This document shows, piece by piece, positions 6,408-15,068 of a DNA stretch of 16,880 bases. The notes beneath the pieces are model-generated. The model saw nothing but the letters and a program-made list of their open reading frames with translations, searched no databases and was not told the DNA's origin. How positions within the stretch are numbered: position 1 is the first letter of the stretch; every line of letters begins with the position of its first letter. Position numbers and translations under genes: made by a program. This DNA is from JAMOBE01 sp039908285 (GTDB taxonomy: Bacteria; Pseudomonadota; Alphaproteobacteria; Rhodospirillales; Rhodospirillaceae), in the NCBI GenBank assembly GCA_039908285.1, contig JAMOBE010000079.1, positions 1 through 16,880 on the forward strand, given 5' to 3'.

Positions 6408-7217
6408 ATGCGCGAAGAACTGACCATGGCGGACCTGGAGGCGGCGGCCGAACGGGTTGGCCGCCACGTGCCGCCGGCGTCGGTCTGGCGCGCGCCGCAT
6501 CTGGATCCGTCCTGCGGCGGCATGGTGTGGGTCGGGGACGAGAGCCATTCCCCAACCGGCAATGTCCGGGTTCGCGGTGCCGTCAACTACCTGGTGCTTC
6601 TGCGTCAGCGGCGGCCGTGCGTGCGCACGGTGATCGCGGTGAGCCACGGCGACCACGGACGGAGCGTCGGCTGGATGGCGAAGCGGCTTGGCATGGCGGC
6701 GGTGGTGGTGGCGCCCCGCACCGAGGCTCCGGAGCGCCTCGCCGCCCTGCGAGAGCTTGGCGTCGACCTGATCCTCGAGGGCGACGATATCGAGGCGGCC
6801 CAGGAGCACGCCCAGGTGCTGTCCGCCACCCGCTCACAGCACCTGGTGCCGGTGTTCCACAAGTGGCTGGTGCAGGGGGTGGCGAGCGCCGCCCTGGACA
6901 TCCTGCGCGAGATCCCGGACCTGGACGCCCTGATCGTACCGGTCGCCAGCGGTGTCGCCCTCTGCGGCGCCATCGCCGCACGTGATGCATTTGGGCTAAA
7001 GACCCGGGTGTACGGAGTGGTGGCCGAGGCGTCCCCCGCCTTCGCCCTTTCCTTCCGCGCCGGCCGCCCGGTGATCTCCCCTCCCCCCGACGAGCAGGCA
7101 CTGGCCATGGCCCTGGATGGCGCCGCCGACATCGTCACCGTAGCCGGGGAGAATCCCGACGCCGCCCTGCCGGCCCTGCGCGACAACCTCGCTGGTCGCC
7201 GCGTCGTCATACTGTAA
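6408..7217 (+). CDS. Threonine-dehydratase-like PLP-fold protein lacking the PLP lysine
   Basis: The 269-residue protein has the fold-type II PLP enzyme layout of serine/threonine dehydratases, but key residues have changed. The usual PTGSFKxRGA segment reads PTGNVRVRGA (49-58), so the PLP-binding lysine is Arg54 (codon CGG). The cofactor-contacting SxGNH loop reads SHGDH (79-83), with Asp for Asn. The phosphate-binding glycine loop is reduced to VASGVAL (179-185). The segment equal to GQGT reads VQGV (156-159). It is also shorter than typical dehydratases (about 320 or more). The frame is intact with a strong ribosome site (GGGAGGAGG, five bases before the ATG), so this looks like a maintained pseudoenzyme and not a decayed gene. 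A regulatory or ligand-binding role is possible; dehydratase activity is unlikely. It is divergent from trpS. Confidence 0.8.
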   Translation: MREELTMADLEAAAERVGRHVPPASVWRAPHLDPSCGGMVWVGDESHSPTGNVRVRGAVNYLVLLRQRRPCVRTVIAVSHGDHGRSVGWMAKRLGMAAVVVAPRTEAPERLAALRELGVDLILEGDDIEAAQEHAQVLSATRSQHLVPVFHKWLVQGVASAALDILREIPDLDALIVPVASGVALCGAIAARDAFGLKTRVYGVVAEASPAFALSFRAGRPVISPPPDEQALAMALDGAADIVTVAGENPDAALPALRDNLAGRRVVIL

Positions 7218-7218
7218 A

Positions 7219-7252
7219 GCGGGGGGTCCGGGGGGCGCGCCGCGTCCCCCGC
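7219..7252. terminator. GC-rich hairpin between convergent genes
   Basis: GCGGGGG (7219-7225) pairs with CCCCCGC (7246-7252), with a G/C-rich interior, directly after the PLP-fold gene stop and 14 bases from the RND pump stop. There is no T-run, so its strength as an intrinsic terminator is uncertain. Confidence 0.45.
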
Positions 7253-7265
7253 CTTATAAGCCGGG

Positions 7266-10200
7266 CTAGACGACTTCAGCATCCTCCACCGTTCCCGCCG
7301 CCGGCCGAAACACCTGGGCCAGGCGGTCCATGTAGAGGTAGACCACCGGCGTGATGTAGAGCGTCAGCACCTGCGACAGCGCCAGTCCGCCCACCACCAC
7401 CAGGCCCAGTGGCCGGCGCATCTCGCCGCCGGTGCCGTAACCCACGGCGATCGGGATGCCGGCCATCAGCGCCGCCATGGTGGTCATCATGATGGGCCGG
7501 AAGCGCAGCAGGCAGGCCTCGCGGATGGCCGGCAGTGCGTCCGCGCCGTCGCGGCGGCGGGCGATGGCGAAGTCCACCATCATGATGGCGTTCTTCTTGA
7601 CGATACCGATCAGCAGCACGACGCCGATGGTCGCGATGACGCTCAGTTCCTGGCCAAAGGCGATCAGGGTAATGAGGGCTCCCAGCGCCGCCGACGGCAG
7701 GCCCGACAGGATGGTAATGGGGTGGACGAAGCTTTCGTACAGCACCCCGAGGACGATGTAGACCACCAGCACCGCGGCGCCGATCAGCACGCCCTGGTTC
7801 TCCAGGGCCTGGCGGAAGAACTGGGCCGTGCCCTGGAAGCTGCCGGCGATGGAGGACGGCATCGCCATCTCCCGCTGCACGGCGAGGATGCGATCCACCG
7901 CGTCGCCGAGCGCCACCCCCGGGGCCAGGTTGAAGGACAGGGTCGCCGAGGGAAGCTGCGACTGATGGTTCACGGCGAGCGGCCCGACGGCGTACTCCAC
8001 CCGCGCCACCGCGCGCAACGGCACCAGGCGGCCGGTGGAGGAGCGGACGTACAGGAGCGACAGGTCCTCCGTCTCCTTCTGGAAGCGCGGGTCCACCTCG
8101 ACGATGATCTGGTAGCTGTTGGACGGCGTGTAGATGGTCCCAACCTGCCGCGTCCCATAGGCGGTGAACAGGGCGTTGCGCAGGTCGTCCGACGTCACCC
8201 CGAGGGTCGCCGCCTTCTCGCGGTCGATGGCGACGACGGCGATGGGGCTTCTCACCTGAAGGTCGCTCGACACGTCCTGAAGACCCGGCAAGGCCTTGAC
8301 CCGGGCCTCCAGCAGCGGCACCCAGTGATACAGCTCGTCGGTGGTGCCGGCCTGAAGGGTGTACTGGAACATGCTCTTGCTGGTGCGGCCGCCGACGTTC
8401 AGGTTCTGCACCGGCTGGAAGTAGACGACGATGCCCGGCACCTGCGAGACCTTCTTCCGCAGTCCCTGGATCACCTCGGGCGCTGTGGCGGTCCGCTCGC
8501 CCCACGGCTTCAGTCCGATGAACATGCGGCCGGTGTTGCCGGCGACGTTGGGACCGCCGGCCCCCACCGACGAATTGACGGAGACCACGTCGGGATCATT
8601 CTTGACGATGGCCGCCAGCGCCTTCTGCCGCTGGGCCATGGCGTCGAACGAGGTATCCTCCGCCGCCTCGGTGATGCCAAGCACCAGGCCCGTGTCCTCG
8701 ATGGGGAAGAAGCCCTTGGGCACGATCATGAAGGCGTGGACGGTGCCCCCGAGCGTCAGCAGAGTCACCGCAAGGGTGATGCGCGGGTGGGCGAGCACCC
8801 GGTCGAGGGTGACGCGATACCCGGCCAGCAGCCCGTCGAAGCCCCGCCCCACCAGGTGGTACAGCCGTCCATGGCGATCGGCGGCGACGACAGGCCGCAG
8901 AAGGCGGCTGCACATCATCGGCGTCAGGGTCAGCGACACGGCGCCGGAGATGAGGATGGCGACGCTGATGGTCACCGCGAACTCGTTGAACAGGCGTCCG
9001 ACCACCCCGCTCATGAACAGGATGGGGATGAAGGCCGCCACCAGCGACGCGGTGATGGACAGGATGGTGAAGGCGATCTCGCGCGACCCCCGGAACGCCG
9101 CGGTCCTCACGTCCTGACCCGACTCGGTGTGGCGGACGATGTTCTCGAGAACCACGATGGCGTCGTCCACCACGAACCCGACCGCGAGGGTCAGCGCCAG
9201 CAGCGACAGGTTGTCGATGCTGTGACCCAGCAGATACATGGCCGAAAAGGTGCCGATCAAGGACACCGGCAGCACCACCGCCGGAATCAGCGTGGCGTTG
9301 AGATTGCGCAGGAACAGGAAGATCACCAGCACCACCAGGACGATGGTCAGCCCCAGGGTGAACTGCACGTCGGCCACCGAGGCGCGGATGGACTGGGAAC
9401 GGTCGAACAGCACCTCGATGCGCAGCGACGGGGGAAACTGGCTCCTCAGGGAGTCGAGGGTGGTCCTGACCGCGTCGGCGACCGCGACGGTGTTGGCGTC
9501 GGGCTGGCGCTGCACCGCCAGCACGATAGCGCGGGTGCCGTTGTACCAGGTGGCTACCTGGTCGTTCTCGACGCTGTCCACCACGTCGGCCACGTCGCCG
9601 AGCCGCACCGGGGTGTTGTTGCGCCAGGCGACGATGAGGGGGGCATAGGCGGCGGCATCGCCGAGCTGGCCGCTGGCCTCCAGGGTCACCGCCTGCCGTG
9701 GGCCGTTGAGGGAGCCGGTGGGGACGTTGGAGTTGGCCGCCGCCACCACCCGGCGGATGTCGTCGAGGGACAGGTTCCGCTCGGCCAGGCGGCTTGGGTC
9801 CACGCGCACCCGCACCGCGAACTTCTGCTGGCCATTGACCTGCACCTGCGCCACCCCGGGCAGGGTGGACAGACGCTGGGCGATGCGGGTCTCGGCGTAC
9901 TCGTTGATCTCGGACAGCGGCAGGGTGGCGGAACTGAGCGCCAGGAACACGATGGGCTGATCGGCCGGATTGAGCTTGCGGAACGACGGCGGAGTGGTCA
10001 TCTCGGGCGGCAGGCGGCGCAGGGCCGCGCTGATGGCCGACTGCACGTCGAGGGCGGCGGCGTCGATGGGACGGTCCAGGACGAACTGCAGGGTGACCTG
10101 GGTCGAGCCGCGGGTATTGACCGAGTTGATGGAGGCGACGCCGGCGATGGTGGAGAACTGCTTTTCCAGCGGCGTCGCCACCGAGGACGCCATGGACTCG

Positions 10201-10367
10201 GGACTGGCGCCGGGCAGGGAGGCCGAGACGACGATGGTCGGGAACTCCACCGCCGGCAGCGCCGCGACGGGCAGCAGGCGGTAGGAGAACAGCCCGAAGA
10301 TCACCAGCGCCGCGGTCAGCAGCGTCGTCATCACCGGCCGGCGGATACAGAGTTCGGGGACGTTCAT
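7266..10367 (-). CDS. RND efflux pump inner-membrane transporter (MdtB/MdtC type, HAE-1)
   Basis: This is a proton-driven multidrug transporter of the inner membrane, 1033 residues, a normal length. It shows the first transmembrane helix (about 11-30), the porter-domain signature LPGASPESMASSVATPLE (51-68), the TM4 proton-relay motif GFVVDDAIVVLEN with Asp401 and Asp402, and the TM10 GIVKKNAIMM segment with the partner lysine. Wording is closest to MdtB/MdtC rather than AcrB. Enterobacterial MdtB and MdtC work as a pair, but only one transporter gene is seen here, so it may form a homotrimer. The frame is open far upstream of 10367; ATG 10367 is chosen because it opens the recognisable N-terminus and overlaps the stop of the membrane-fusion gene (ATGA), implying translational coupling. 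No outer-membrane channel gene is in the window. Confidence 0.94.
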   Translation of the reverse strand: MNVPELCIRRPVMTTLLTAALVIFGLFSYRLLPVAALPAVEFPTIVVSASLPGASPESMASSVATPLEKQFSTIAGVASINSVNTRGSTQVTLQFVLDRPIDAAALDVQSAISAALRRLPPEMTTPPSFRKLNPADQPIVFLALSSATLPLSEINEYAETRIAQRLSTLPGVAQVQVNGQQKFAVRVRVDPSRLAERNLSLDDIRRVVAAANSNVPTGSLNGPRQAVTLEASGQLGDAAAYAPLIVAWRNNTPVRLGDVADVVDSVENDQVATWYNGTRAIVLAVQRQPDANTVAVADAVRTTLDSLRSQFPPSLRIEVLFDRSQSIRASVADVQFTLGLTIVLVVLVIFLFLRNLNATLIPAVVLPVSLIGTFSAMYLLGHSIDNLSLLALTLAVGFVVDDAIVVLENIVRHTESGQDVRTAAFRGSREIAFTILSITASLVAAFIPILFMSGVVGRLFNEFAVTISVAILISGAVSLTLTPMMCSRLLRPVVAADRHGRLYHLVGRGFDGLLAGYRVTLDRVLAHPRITLAVTLLTLGGTVHAFMIVPKGFFPIEDTGLVLGITEAAEDTSFDAMAQRQKALAAIVKNDPDVVSVNSSVGAGGPNVAGNTGRMFIGLKPWGERTATAPEVIQGLRKKVSQVPGIVVYFQPVQNLNVGGRTSKSMFQYTLQAGTTDELYHWVPLLEARVKALPGLQDVSSDLQVRSPIAVVAIDREKAATLGVTSDDLRNALFTAYGTRQVGTIYTPSNSYQIIVEVDPRFQKETEDLSLLYVRSSTGRLVPLRAVARVEYAVGPLAVNHQSQLPSATLSFNLAPGVALGDAVDRILAVQREMAMPSSIAGSFQGTAQFFRQALENQGVLIGAAVLVVYIVLGVLYESFVHPITILSGLPSAALGALITLIAFGQELSVIATIGVVLLIGIVKKNAIMMVDFAIARRRDGADALPAIREACLLRFRPIMMTTMAALMAGIPIAVGYGTGGEMRRPLGLVVVGGLALSQVLTLYITPVVYLYMDRLAQVFRPAAGTVEDAEVV

Positions 10368-11515
10368 GGCAATGGCGCCGCAGCCTTGGCCGGAGTACCG
10401 GCGGCGGGTTTCACCTCCACCCTGGAGCCGGGCACCAGGCGGAACTGGCCGTCCACCACCACCCTGTCGCCCGCCGCAAGACCGCTGCGGATGACGCTCA
10501 GGCCCTGGCGCGCGCGGTCCACCACCACCGGACGGATATCGACGGTCGAGTCGGGCCGGATCACGAAGACGTAAGTGCCGGACTGCCCCTTCTGGATGGC
10601 CGGAGTCGGGCACACCACGGCATCCGACTCGGTGCGCAGCGTCAGGACCACGTCCACCAGTTGTCCGGGCCACAACCGCCCGTCGGCATTGGCGAAGGTC
10701 GCCTTGAGGAGGATGGTCCCGGTCATGGTCTCCACCGCGTTGTCGATGAACGACAGCCGGCCCTCCACCGGCCCGCCCCGATCGCCGGGCACGGTGACCC
10801 TGACCGCGACCGGGCCGCCGGCCTGGGCCTCGCGCACCGCCGGCAGTTCGCGCTGCGGCACGGCGAAGGCGACGTCCATGGGGTCGACACGGTGGATCAC
10901 CACCAGCGGACTGGGATCGTTGGCCTTGACGATGTTGCCCTTGGACAGGGCGACCGAGCCGGTGCGCCCCTCCATGGGTGCCTGGATGCGGGTGTAGGAG
11001 AGCTGGAGCCTGGCCGTCGCGACCGCCGCCTCGTCGGCCCTCACCGCCGCCTCCAGCACCTGGGCCGAGGTCCGGGCCTCGTCCAGCTTCTGGCGGCTGA
11101 CCGCCGACTCCTGCAACTGTTCATAGCGGGTCAGGTCGCGGCGGGCGTTGGCCAGGGTGGCCTGGTCCTTGGCCAGCGTCGCCTCGGCCCGGCGGACGTC
11201 GGCTTCCGGTCCCCGGGCGTCCAGGGAAAACAGCAGCGCTCCCGCCTGGACCAGGTCGCCGTCGCGGAAGTGGACCGCCACCACCTCGCCGTCGATGCGC
11301 GACCGCAGGGCCACCGTCGCCGCGGCCTGGACGGTGCCCACCGCCGCCACCTCCACGGCCATGGGCTGGACGCGGATCTCCGCCGCCACCACCGGCTCGG
11401 AGCGGGGCGGAGGCGGGGGGGCGGTCGTCGTCGCCGGCCGTTGCTGACCGTAGTAGTAATAGCCGAGGCCGGCCGCCGCCATCACGGCCCCGGCCAGCAG
11501 AAGACGTCGCATCAT
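10364..11515 (-). CDS. RND efflux membrane-fusion (periplasmic adaptor) protein, MdtA-like
   Basis: This 383-residue protein links the RND pump to an outer-membrane channel. It has an N-terminal membrane anchor or signal (about 4-22, followed by YYYYG), a proline-rich linker, a lipoyl/barrel-sandwich half beginning VALRSRIDGEVVAVHFRDGD, an alpha-helical hairpin with heptad-like Ala/Leu pattern, the second lipoyl half ending QLSYTRIQAPMEGRTG, then beta-barrel and membrane-proximal domains (LWPGQLVDVVL and later). Family and order match HlyD/MdtA adaptors. The start at 11515 (ATG-ATG pair, GGGG and AGGG upstream) is preferred to ATG 11569. Its stop overlaps the pump start by four bases, so the two are an operon. 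The gene follows yacG after 79 bases on the same strand. Confidence 0.94.
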   Translation of the reverse strand: MMRRLLLAGAVMAAAGLGYYYYGQQRPATTTAPPPPPRSEPVVAAEIRVQPMAVEVAAVGTVQAAATVALRSRIDGEVVAVHFRDGDLVQAGALLFSLDARGPEADVRRAEATLAKDQATLANARRDLTRYEQLQESAVSRQKLDEARTSAQVLEAAVRADEAAVATARLQLSYTRIQAPMEGRTGSVALSKGNIVKANDPSPLVVIHRVDPMDVAFAVPQRELPAVREAQAGGPVAVRVTVPGDRGGPVEGRLSFIDNAVETMTGTILLKATFANADGRLWPGQLVDVVLTLRTESDAVVCPTPAIQKGQSGTYVFVIRPDSTVDIRPVVVDRARQGLSVIRSGLAAGDRVVVDGQFRLVPGSRVEVKPAAGTPAKAAAPLP

Positions 11516-11594
11516 GGTGCCCTGTTCCCCCGTTCGCCCCGGGACGGCCGGAGTATAGGCGCCCGGCACCAGTCAATCACGCTCTTTGCGATCG

Positions 11595-11789
11595 TCACGC
11601 GCTCCCGTCGCTTTCGCCCCCGGTTTCCTCCTCCCCCTCCCCCTCGTCCTCGGAGGGAATCCGGTAGTCGCCACCGAGCCAGCGTCCAAGGTCGATATCC
11701 GCGCACCGTCGGGAGCAGAACGGCCGATAACGGGTCTCAACGACCGGGCGGCGGCAGATGGGACAGACTCGCTTCGGCGGACCGCTCAT
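11595..11789 (-). CDS. yacG: DNA gyrase inhibitor YacG
   Basis: YacG is a small zinc protein that, in E. coli, binds GyrB and inhibits gyrase. The 64-residue sequence has the full zinc set Cys9-x2-Cys12 (CPIC) and Cys25-x3-Cys29 (FCSRRC), followed by the family motif ADIDLGRWLGGDYRIP and a short acidic tail. Its length is normal. ATG 11789 overlaps the stop of the upstream glycosyltransferase gene by four bases (ATGA), so it is probably translated by coupling. The frame is open further upstream, but those residues belong to the overlapping gene's sequence. Sharing a transcript with a flagellin-type glycosyltransferase looks incidental. Confidence 0.92.
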   Translation of the reverse strand: MSGPPKRVCPICRRPVVETRYRPFCSRRCADIDLGRWLGGDYRIPSEDEGEGEEETGGESDGSA

Positions 11790-13669
11790 GACGGCGCCTC
11801 CGCCTCGGGGTGGGTGGAACACCACCGGCGCCACAGGGTGCGATAGACCGACTCGACGGCGCGGACGTACCGGACCGGATCCCCCACCGGCGAGTCGGAG
11901 AGCCTCCGCCTCAGGTCGCCACGCAGGGCCGCCAGTTCCGGAAGATCGGCGGCGTGGGTCAGCGCCAGGTGGTGAAAGGCCTCCGGCGAGTCGGCGATGA
12001 ACCCCGTGAGGCCAAGCGCGGTGTTGATTGACGCCGCCGCCCGGCTGGCCGGAAGCGCTCCCGAAAGTGTCAGGGTCGGCACCCCCATGCTCAGGCCCTC
12101 AAGGGTGGTGGTGCCGCCGCTCGCCGGTGAGGGATCGAGGGCGATGTCGACTCCGGCATAGGCGGCGAGATGCCCAACATGAGATGTGCCCCCCAGCAGG
12201 ACGAGGCGGTCCCCCTCGAGGCCAAGGCGCCGCAGCGTTTCGCCAATATCGGCCCGTCGGGACGGCTCGTCCAGCAGCGTATCCTTGATCATGAGTCGCG
12301 ATCCCGGCACCGCACGCACGGTGGCCGCCCACGAGGCCAGGGTCTCGGGCGACACCTTGATCAGGCGGGAAAAGCAGCCGAAGGTAACGCCCCCGCGCGC
12401 CAGGGCCGGCAGAGGCGTGACCGGAGGTGTATACGACGGGGCCTCGTAGCACAGCATGCAGGGAAGGTCGGCGATGGCCTCGGCGAACAGGGGCCGCTCG
12501 ACGGACGGAACGACCACCGGGTCGCCCAGCAGCGCGTCGATGGCGGGAAGACCGGTTCCGCTCACGTGTCCCCAGGCCGAAACCTGGACCGGTGCCGGCT
12601 TGCGGGCGAACACAGGCAGGCGGTTGCCGGCGGTGTGGCCGGACAGGTCCACCAGGATGTCGATGCCGTCGGCGCGCACCAGGTCGGCCAGGGCATCATC
12701 CCCAAGCCCGGCGGTCGGCCGCCACGCCGAGGCCATGGCGCGAAAGTCGGCGGTCAGGTCGTCCTCGACGGTGGTTCCCGAATAGCACACGACATCAAAG
12801 AGTGCCCGGTCGTGGCTGCGCAGCACCGGACCGAACAGGTAGGACGCCGAGTGGCGGCGAAAATCGGCCGAGACATACCCGACCCGCAGTCGACGGTCGG
12901 GGTCGGGGGGATTGGCATGAGGGCGACTCGCCGCCGCCAGGTGCCGGCCGTGCCGCTCGAACCAGCGCCGCCGCTCCGCCTGATGGGAGACGGAGGTCTC
13001 GCCGTGGCCATAGTCGAGACCGAAGATCAGGTTGGAGTGCATCCTGGCCGAGTCTGGGTTGAGACGCACCGCCTGGCGGAGAGCCTCGAGGCCCTCCTCC
13101 CACCGTCCGAGAGCCATCAGGGCATTGCCGAGGTTGTTATGGGCCTCGGCGAGGTCCGGTTGGCAGCGGATGGCCCGGCGGCAACCGGCGACGGCGTCGT
13201 CGAGCCGCTCCATGCCTGCGTGGATGACGGCAAGGTTGACGTGGGCCTCGGCAAGATCGGGGGCGATGGCCAGCGCCCGGGCGTAACACGTCGCCGCCTC
13301 GTCCAGTCGTCCCCCCGCGTGCAGCAGCCCACCCAGATGGGCATGGGCATCGGGATGGTCCGGCCGCAGGGCGATGGCCTGGCGGAAGTTGACCGCGGCC
13401 GCATCCGCCCGCCCCATGGCCCGCAGCGTCAGCCCGAGGGTGATCAGGGCCTCCGGAAATCCAGGCCTGACCACCAGAGCCTTCCCCACCAGTTCCACGG
13501 CCAATGCGTGACGGCCAGTCTGGCGGGCCAGACGGCCCAGCAGATGAAGGGCATCCGCGTCGAAAGGGCTGCCCTCCAGGATCCGCCAGCAGACGGCTTC
13601 GGCATCGTCGAGACGGCCGGCCGCATGCAACTGCATGCCAAGGTCGAGGGCCTCCCCCGTCGTTCCCAT
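11786..13669 (-). CDS. TPR / GT41 O-GlcNAc-transferase-like protein, probable flagellin glycosyltransferase
   Basis: The 627-residue cytoplasmic protein has about six TPR units (roughly 5-215) joined to a GT41 (OGT/SPINDLY) catalytic region. Matching OGT motifs are GYVSADFRRHS (264-274), DLSGHTAGNRL (341-351), KPAPVQVSAWGH (357-368), CFSRLIKVSPETLASW (432-447, with Lys438 aligning to the UDP-contacting lysine of OGT), and ASGGTTTLEGLSMGVPTL (517-534). The TPRs would bind protein substrates and the C-terminus would add a sugar to Ser/Thr. Two flagellin genes lie directly divergent, so it may glycosylate flagellin as FlmG does in Caulobacter; that is inference from position and architecture. 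ATG 13669 is chosen because GGGGAGGCGGAGA lies just before it; ATG 13684 and 13741 are alternatives. Its stop overlaps yacG (ATGA). Confidence 0.88.
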   Translation of the reverse strand: MGTTGEALDLGMQLHAAGRLDDAEAVCWRILEGSPFDADALHLLGRLARQTGRHALAVELVGKALVVRPGFPEALITLGLTLRAMGRADAAAVNFRQAIALRPDHPDAHAHLGGLLHAGGRLDEAATCYARALAIAPDLAEAHVNLAVIHAGMERLDDAVAGCRRAIRCQPDLAEAHNNLGNALMALGRWEEGLEALRQAVRLNPDSARMHSNLIFGLDYGHGETSVSHQAERRRWFERHGRHLAAASRPHANPPDPDRRLRVGYVSADFRRHSASYLFGPVLRSHDRALFDVVCYSGTTVEDDLTADFRAMASAWRPTAGLGDDALADLVRADGIDILVDLSGHTAGNRLPVFARKPAPVQVSAWGHVSGTGLPAIDALLGDPVVVPSVERPLFAEAIADLPCMLCYEAPSYTPPVTPLPALARGGVTFGCFSRLIKVSPETLASWAATVRAVPGSRLMIKDTLLDEPSRRADIGETLRRLGLEGDRLVLLGGTSHVGHLAAYAGVDIALDPSPASGGTTTLEGLSMGVPTLTLSGALPASRAAASINTALGLTGFIADSPEAFHHLALTHAADLPELAALRGDLRRRLSDSPVGDPVRYVRAVESVYRTLWRRWCSTHPEAEAPS

Positions 13670-13802
13670 TCTCCGCCTCCCCATGGCGCCCGACCAATCA
13701 GGGCCCGATGCAAAATAGCCGCCTCTTCCCGACAACGCCATGGCCCCCCATTCCGGGCAATCCTCTTCGGACGAAGGTCGTGAAATTTCTTTCTGATAGT
13801 GG

Positions 13803-13831
13803 TTGACATCACCTGTCCGGTAGCATAGCCT
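13803..13831 (+). promoter_or_regulatory. Sigma70-like promoter of flagellin gene 1
   Basis: TTGACA (13803-13808), a 17-base spacer and TAGCCT (13826-13831). The -10 ends 103 bases before the flagellin ATG at 13934. Flagellin gene 2 has the same TTGACATC start, the same spacer and the same 103-base distance. A housekeeping-like promoter is unexpected for a flagellin, which is often read by sigma28 or sigma54. Confidence 0.65.
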
Positions 13832-13870
13832 GTGGGTCGGTGGGGTTTCAGACGGGGGATACGGAATCGG

Positions 13871-13933
13871 AACGCCTGCCCCGCCGGGTTCGGACAGAAA
13901 AGTCCGGCTTAGACCCAGAACAGGAGACGTACC
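13871..13933 (+). promoter_or_regulatory. Conserved flagellin 5' leader with hairpin (copy 1)
   Basis: This leader aligns base by base with 15459-15522 before flagellin 2. Shared blocks are AACGCCTG-CCCCG, a stem CGGAC/GTCCG (13891-13895 with 13902-13906) closed by an AGAAAA loop, then CCAGAAC-GGAGA, which includes the ribosome site (AGGAG, 13922-13926). In copy 2 the stem is CGGAT/GTCCG, so a C-to-T change keeps a G-T wobble pair. The pattern suggests a conserved RNA element near the translation start. Confidence 0.6.
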
Positions 13934-14755
13934 ATGCCAATGGCAGAAGTAACACTCGCCGCATCAACGCGCACCAATCTGCTCTCGCTGCAGGAAACCT
14001 CGAGCCTCATTTCCCGGACGCAGAACAGACTGTCCACCCAGAAGAAGGTGAACAGCGCCCTCGATAACGCCCAGGCGTTCTTCCAGGCGTCGAATCTCAC
14101 GAACCGCGCCAGTGACCTCGCCAACCTGAAGGACGGCGTCGACCAGGCCATCAGCGCCGTCAAGGCTGCGACCCAGGGCATCAGCGCCATCACCGACCTC
14201 GTTCAGCAGATGAAGGGTCTCGCCTCTTCGGCCAAGAGCACGAGCGACACGAGCGAACGGTCGAAGCTCGCCCTTCAGTTCGATGCGTTGCGCACGCAGG
14301 TCACCAACCTCGCGGCCGATGCGTCCTACAAGGGCACCAATCTCATCAAGTCCGCCGCCGACAGTCTGACGGTGACCTTCGACGAGAACAGCACCAAAAA
14401 GCTGACCGTCTCGGGGACGGCGATGGACAGCACCGGGCTGACGCTGACCGCGGCCGCCAGTAGCTGGGGGACGGATGGCAATATCGATACCGCCACCAGC
14501 CTTCTTGACACCGCCCTGACGACCTTGCGGTCCACCGCGTCGACGCTGGGTTCCAACTCCTCCGTGCTGAACATCCGTCTGGATTTCACCAAGACGCTGA
14601 TCAACACGCTGCAGGAAGGTGCGGGCAAGCTGGTCAATGCCGATATGAACGAAGAGTCGGCCAATCTCCTTGCCTTGCAGACCCGGCAGCAGCTCGGCAC
14701 CATCTCGCTGAGCTTGGCGCAGAAGTCTGAGTCTTCGGTCCTTTCGCTCTTCTAG
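13934..14755 (+). CDS. Flagellin, short form, copy 1
   Basis: This is the structural subunit of the flagellar filament, exported by the flagellar type III system. At 273 residues it holds the conserved N-terminal helices (TRTNLLSLQETSSLISRTQN; SALDNAQAFFQASNLTNRA) and C-terminal helices (KLVNADMNEESANLLALQTR to LSLF), with only a small Ser/Thr-rich centre (about 130-210) in place of a large D2/D3 domain. Such short flagellins are typical of several alphaproteobacteria. AGGAG at 13922-13926 precedes the ATG; the start matches copy 2 in position and length. It is divergent from the TPR/GT41 gene, and its Ser/Thr-rich centre offers possible glycosylation sites. The 3' 147 bases are almost identical to copy 2, unlike the rest. 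A strong terminator follows. Confidence 0.95.
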   Translation: MPMAEVTLAASTRTNLLSLQETSSLISRTQNRLSTQKKVNSALDNAQAFFQASNLTNRASDLANLKDGVDQAISAVKAATQGISAITDLVQQMKGLASSAKSTSDTSERSKLALQFDALRTQVTNLAADASYKGTNLIKSAADSLTVTFDENSTKKLTVSGTAMDSTGLTLTAAASSWGTDGNIDTATSLLDTALTTLRSTASTLGSNSSVLNIRLDFTKTLINTLQEGAGKLVNADMNEESANLLALQTRQQLGTISLSLAQKSESSVLSLF

Positions 14756-14779
14756 GGCGGCTGGTCTATTCCGACGTAG

Positions 14780-14812
14780 GGGTGGTGGGTTTCCCACCAC
14801 CCTTTTTTTTTT
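14780..14812 (+). terminator. Intrinsic terminator of flagellin gene 1
   Basis: GGGTGGTGGG (14780-14789), loop TTT, and CCCACCACCC (14793-14802) form a perfect 10-bp stem followed by ten T residues (14803-14812), 24 bases after the flagellin stop. This is a textbook rho-independent terminator. A near copy occurs at 16618-16649 after flagellin 2. Confidence 0.95.
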
Positions 14813-14952
14813 GTGAAGCGTCACCGCCATGGCGGAAAGCCATTCCGGCGCTGAAAAGGCGGACTTTTCAGTCGTGGAGGGCTTGGACCGTCTTGCGGAA
14901 AAGTCAACTCATTTGATCCTACCTATCGCAGCGGAGCCACAACAAATAATTT

Positions 14953-15005
14953 GCATTACTGACCCAAGGAATCTTCGCGCGCAGCGAATATTCCTTGGAT
15001 CGTAC
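14953..15005. repeat. Dispersed palindrome, copy B
   Basis: CCAAGGAATCTTCGC (14964-14978) pairs with 14984-14998 with one mismatch around the loop GCGCA. The outer arm GCATTACTGA is matched only poorly on the right (ATCGTACC), so that end looks eroded. The flank GCGGAGCCACAAC at 14930-14942 resembles GCGGAGCCGCAAC before copy C, which shows that the repeat unit is longer than the palindrome itself. Confidence 0.75.
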
Positions 15006-15068
15006 CTGCCCAGGTACCCGGGTTTGCGAGAAAATTCAAGCCCACACAAGACAGCCAAAAAGAGAAGA

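Noticed and set aside
7722..10574. 950-codon plus-strand open frame
   Set aside because: It lies wholly opposite the RND pump and adaptor genes; the His/Gly/Arg/Gln-rich translation has no domains and is a typical antisense shadow of high-GC DNA.
12170..13783. 537-codon plus-strand open frame
   Set aside because: It is antisense to the TPR/GT41 gene, with low-complexity Arg/Gly/Gln composition and no recognisable motif.
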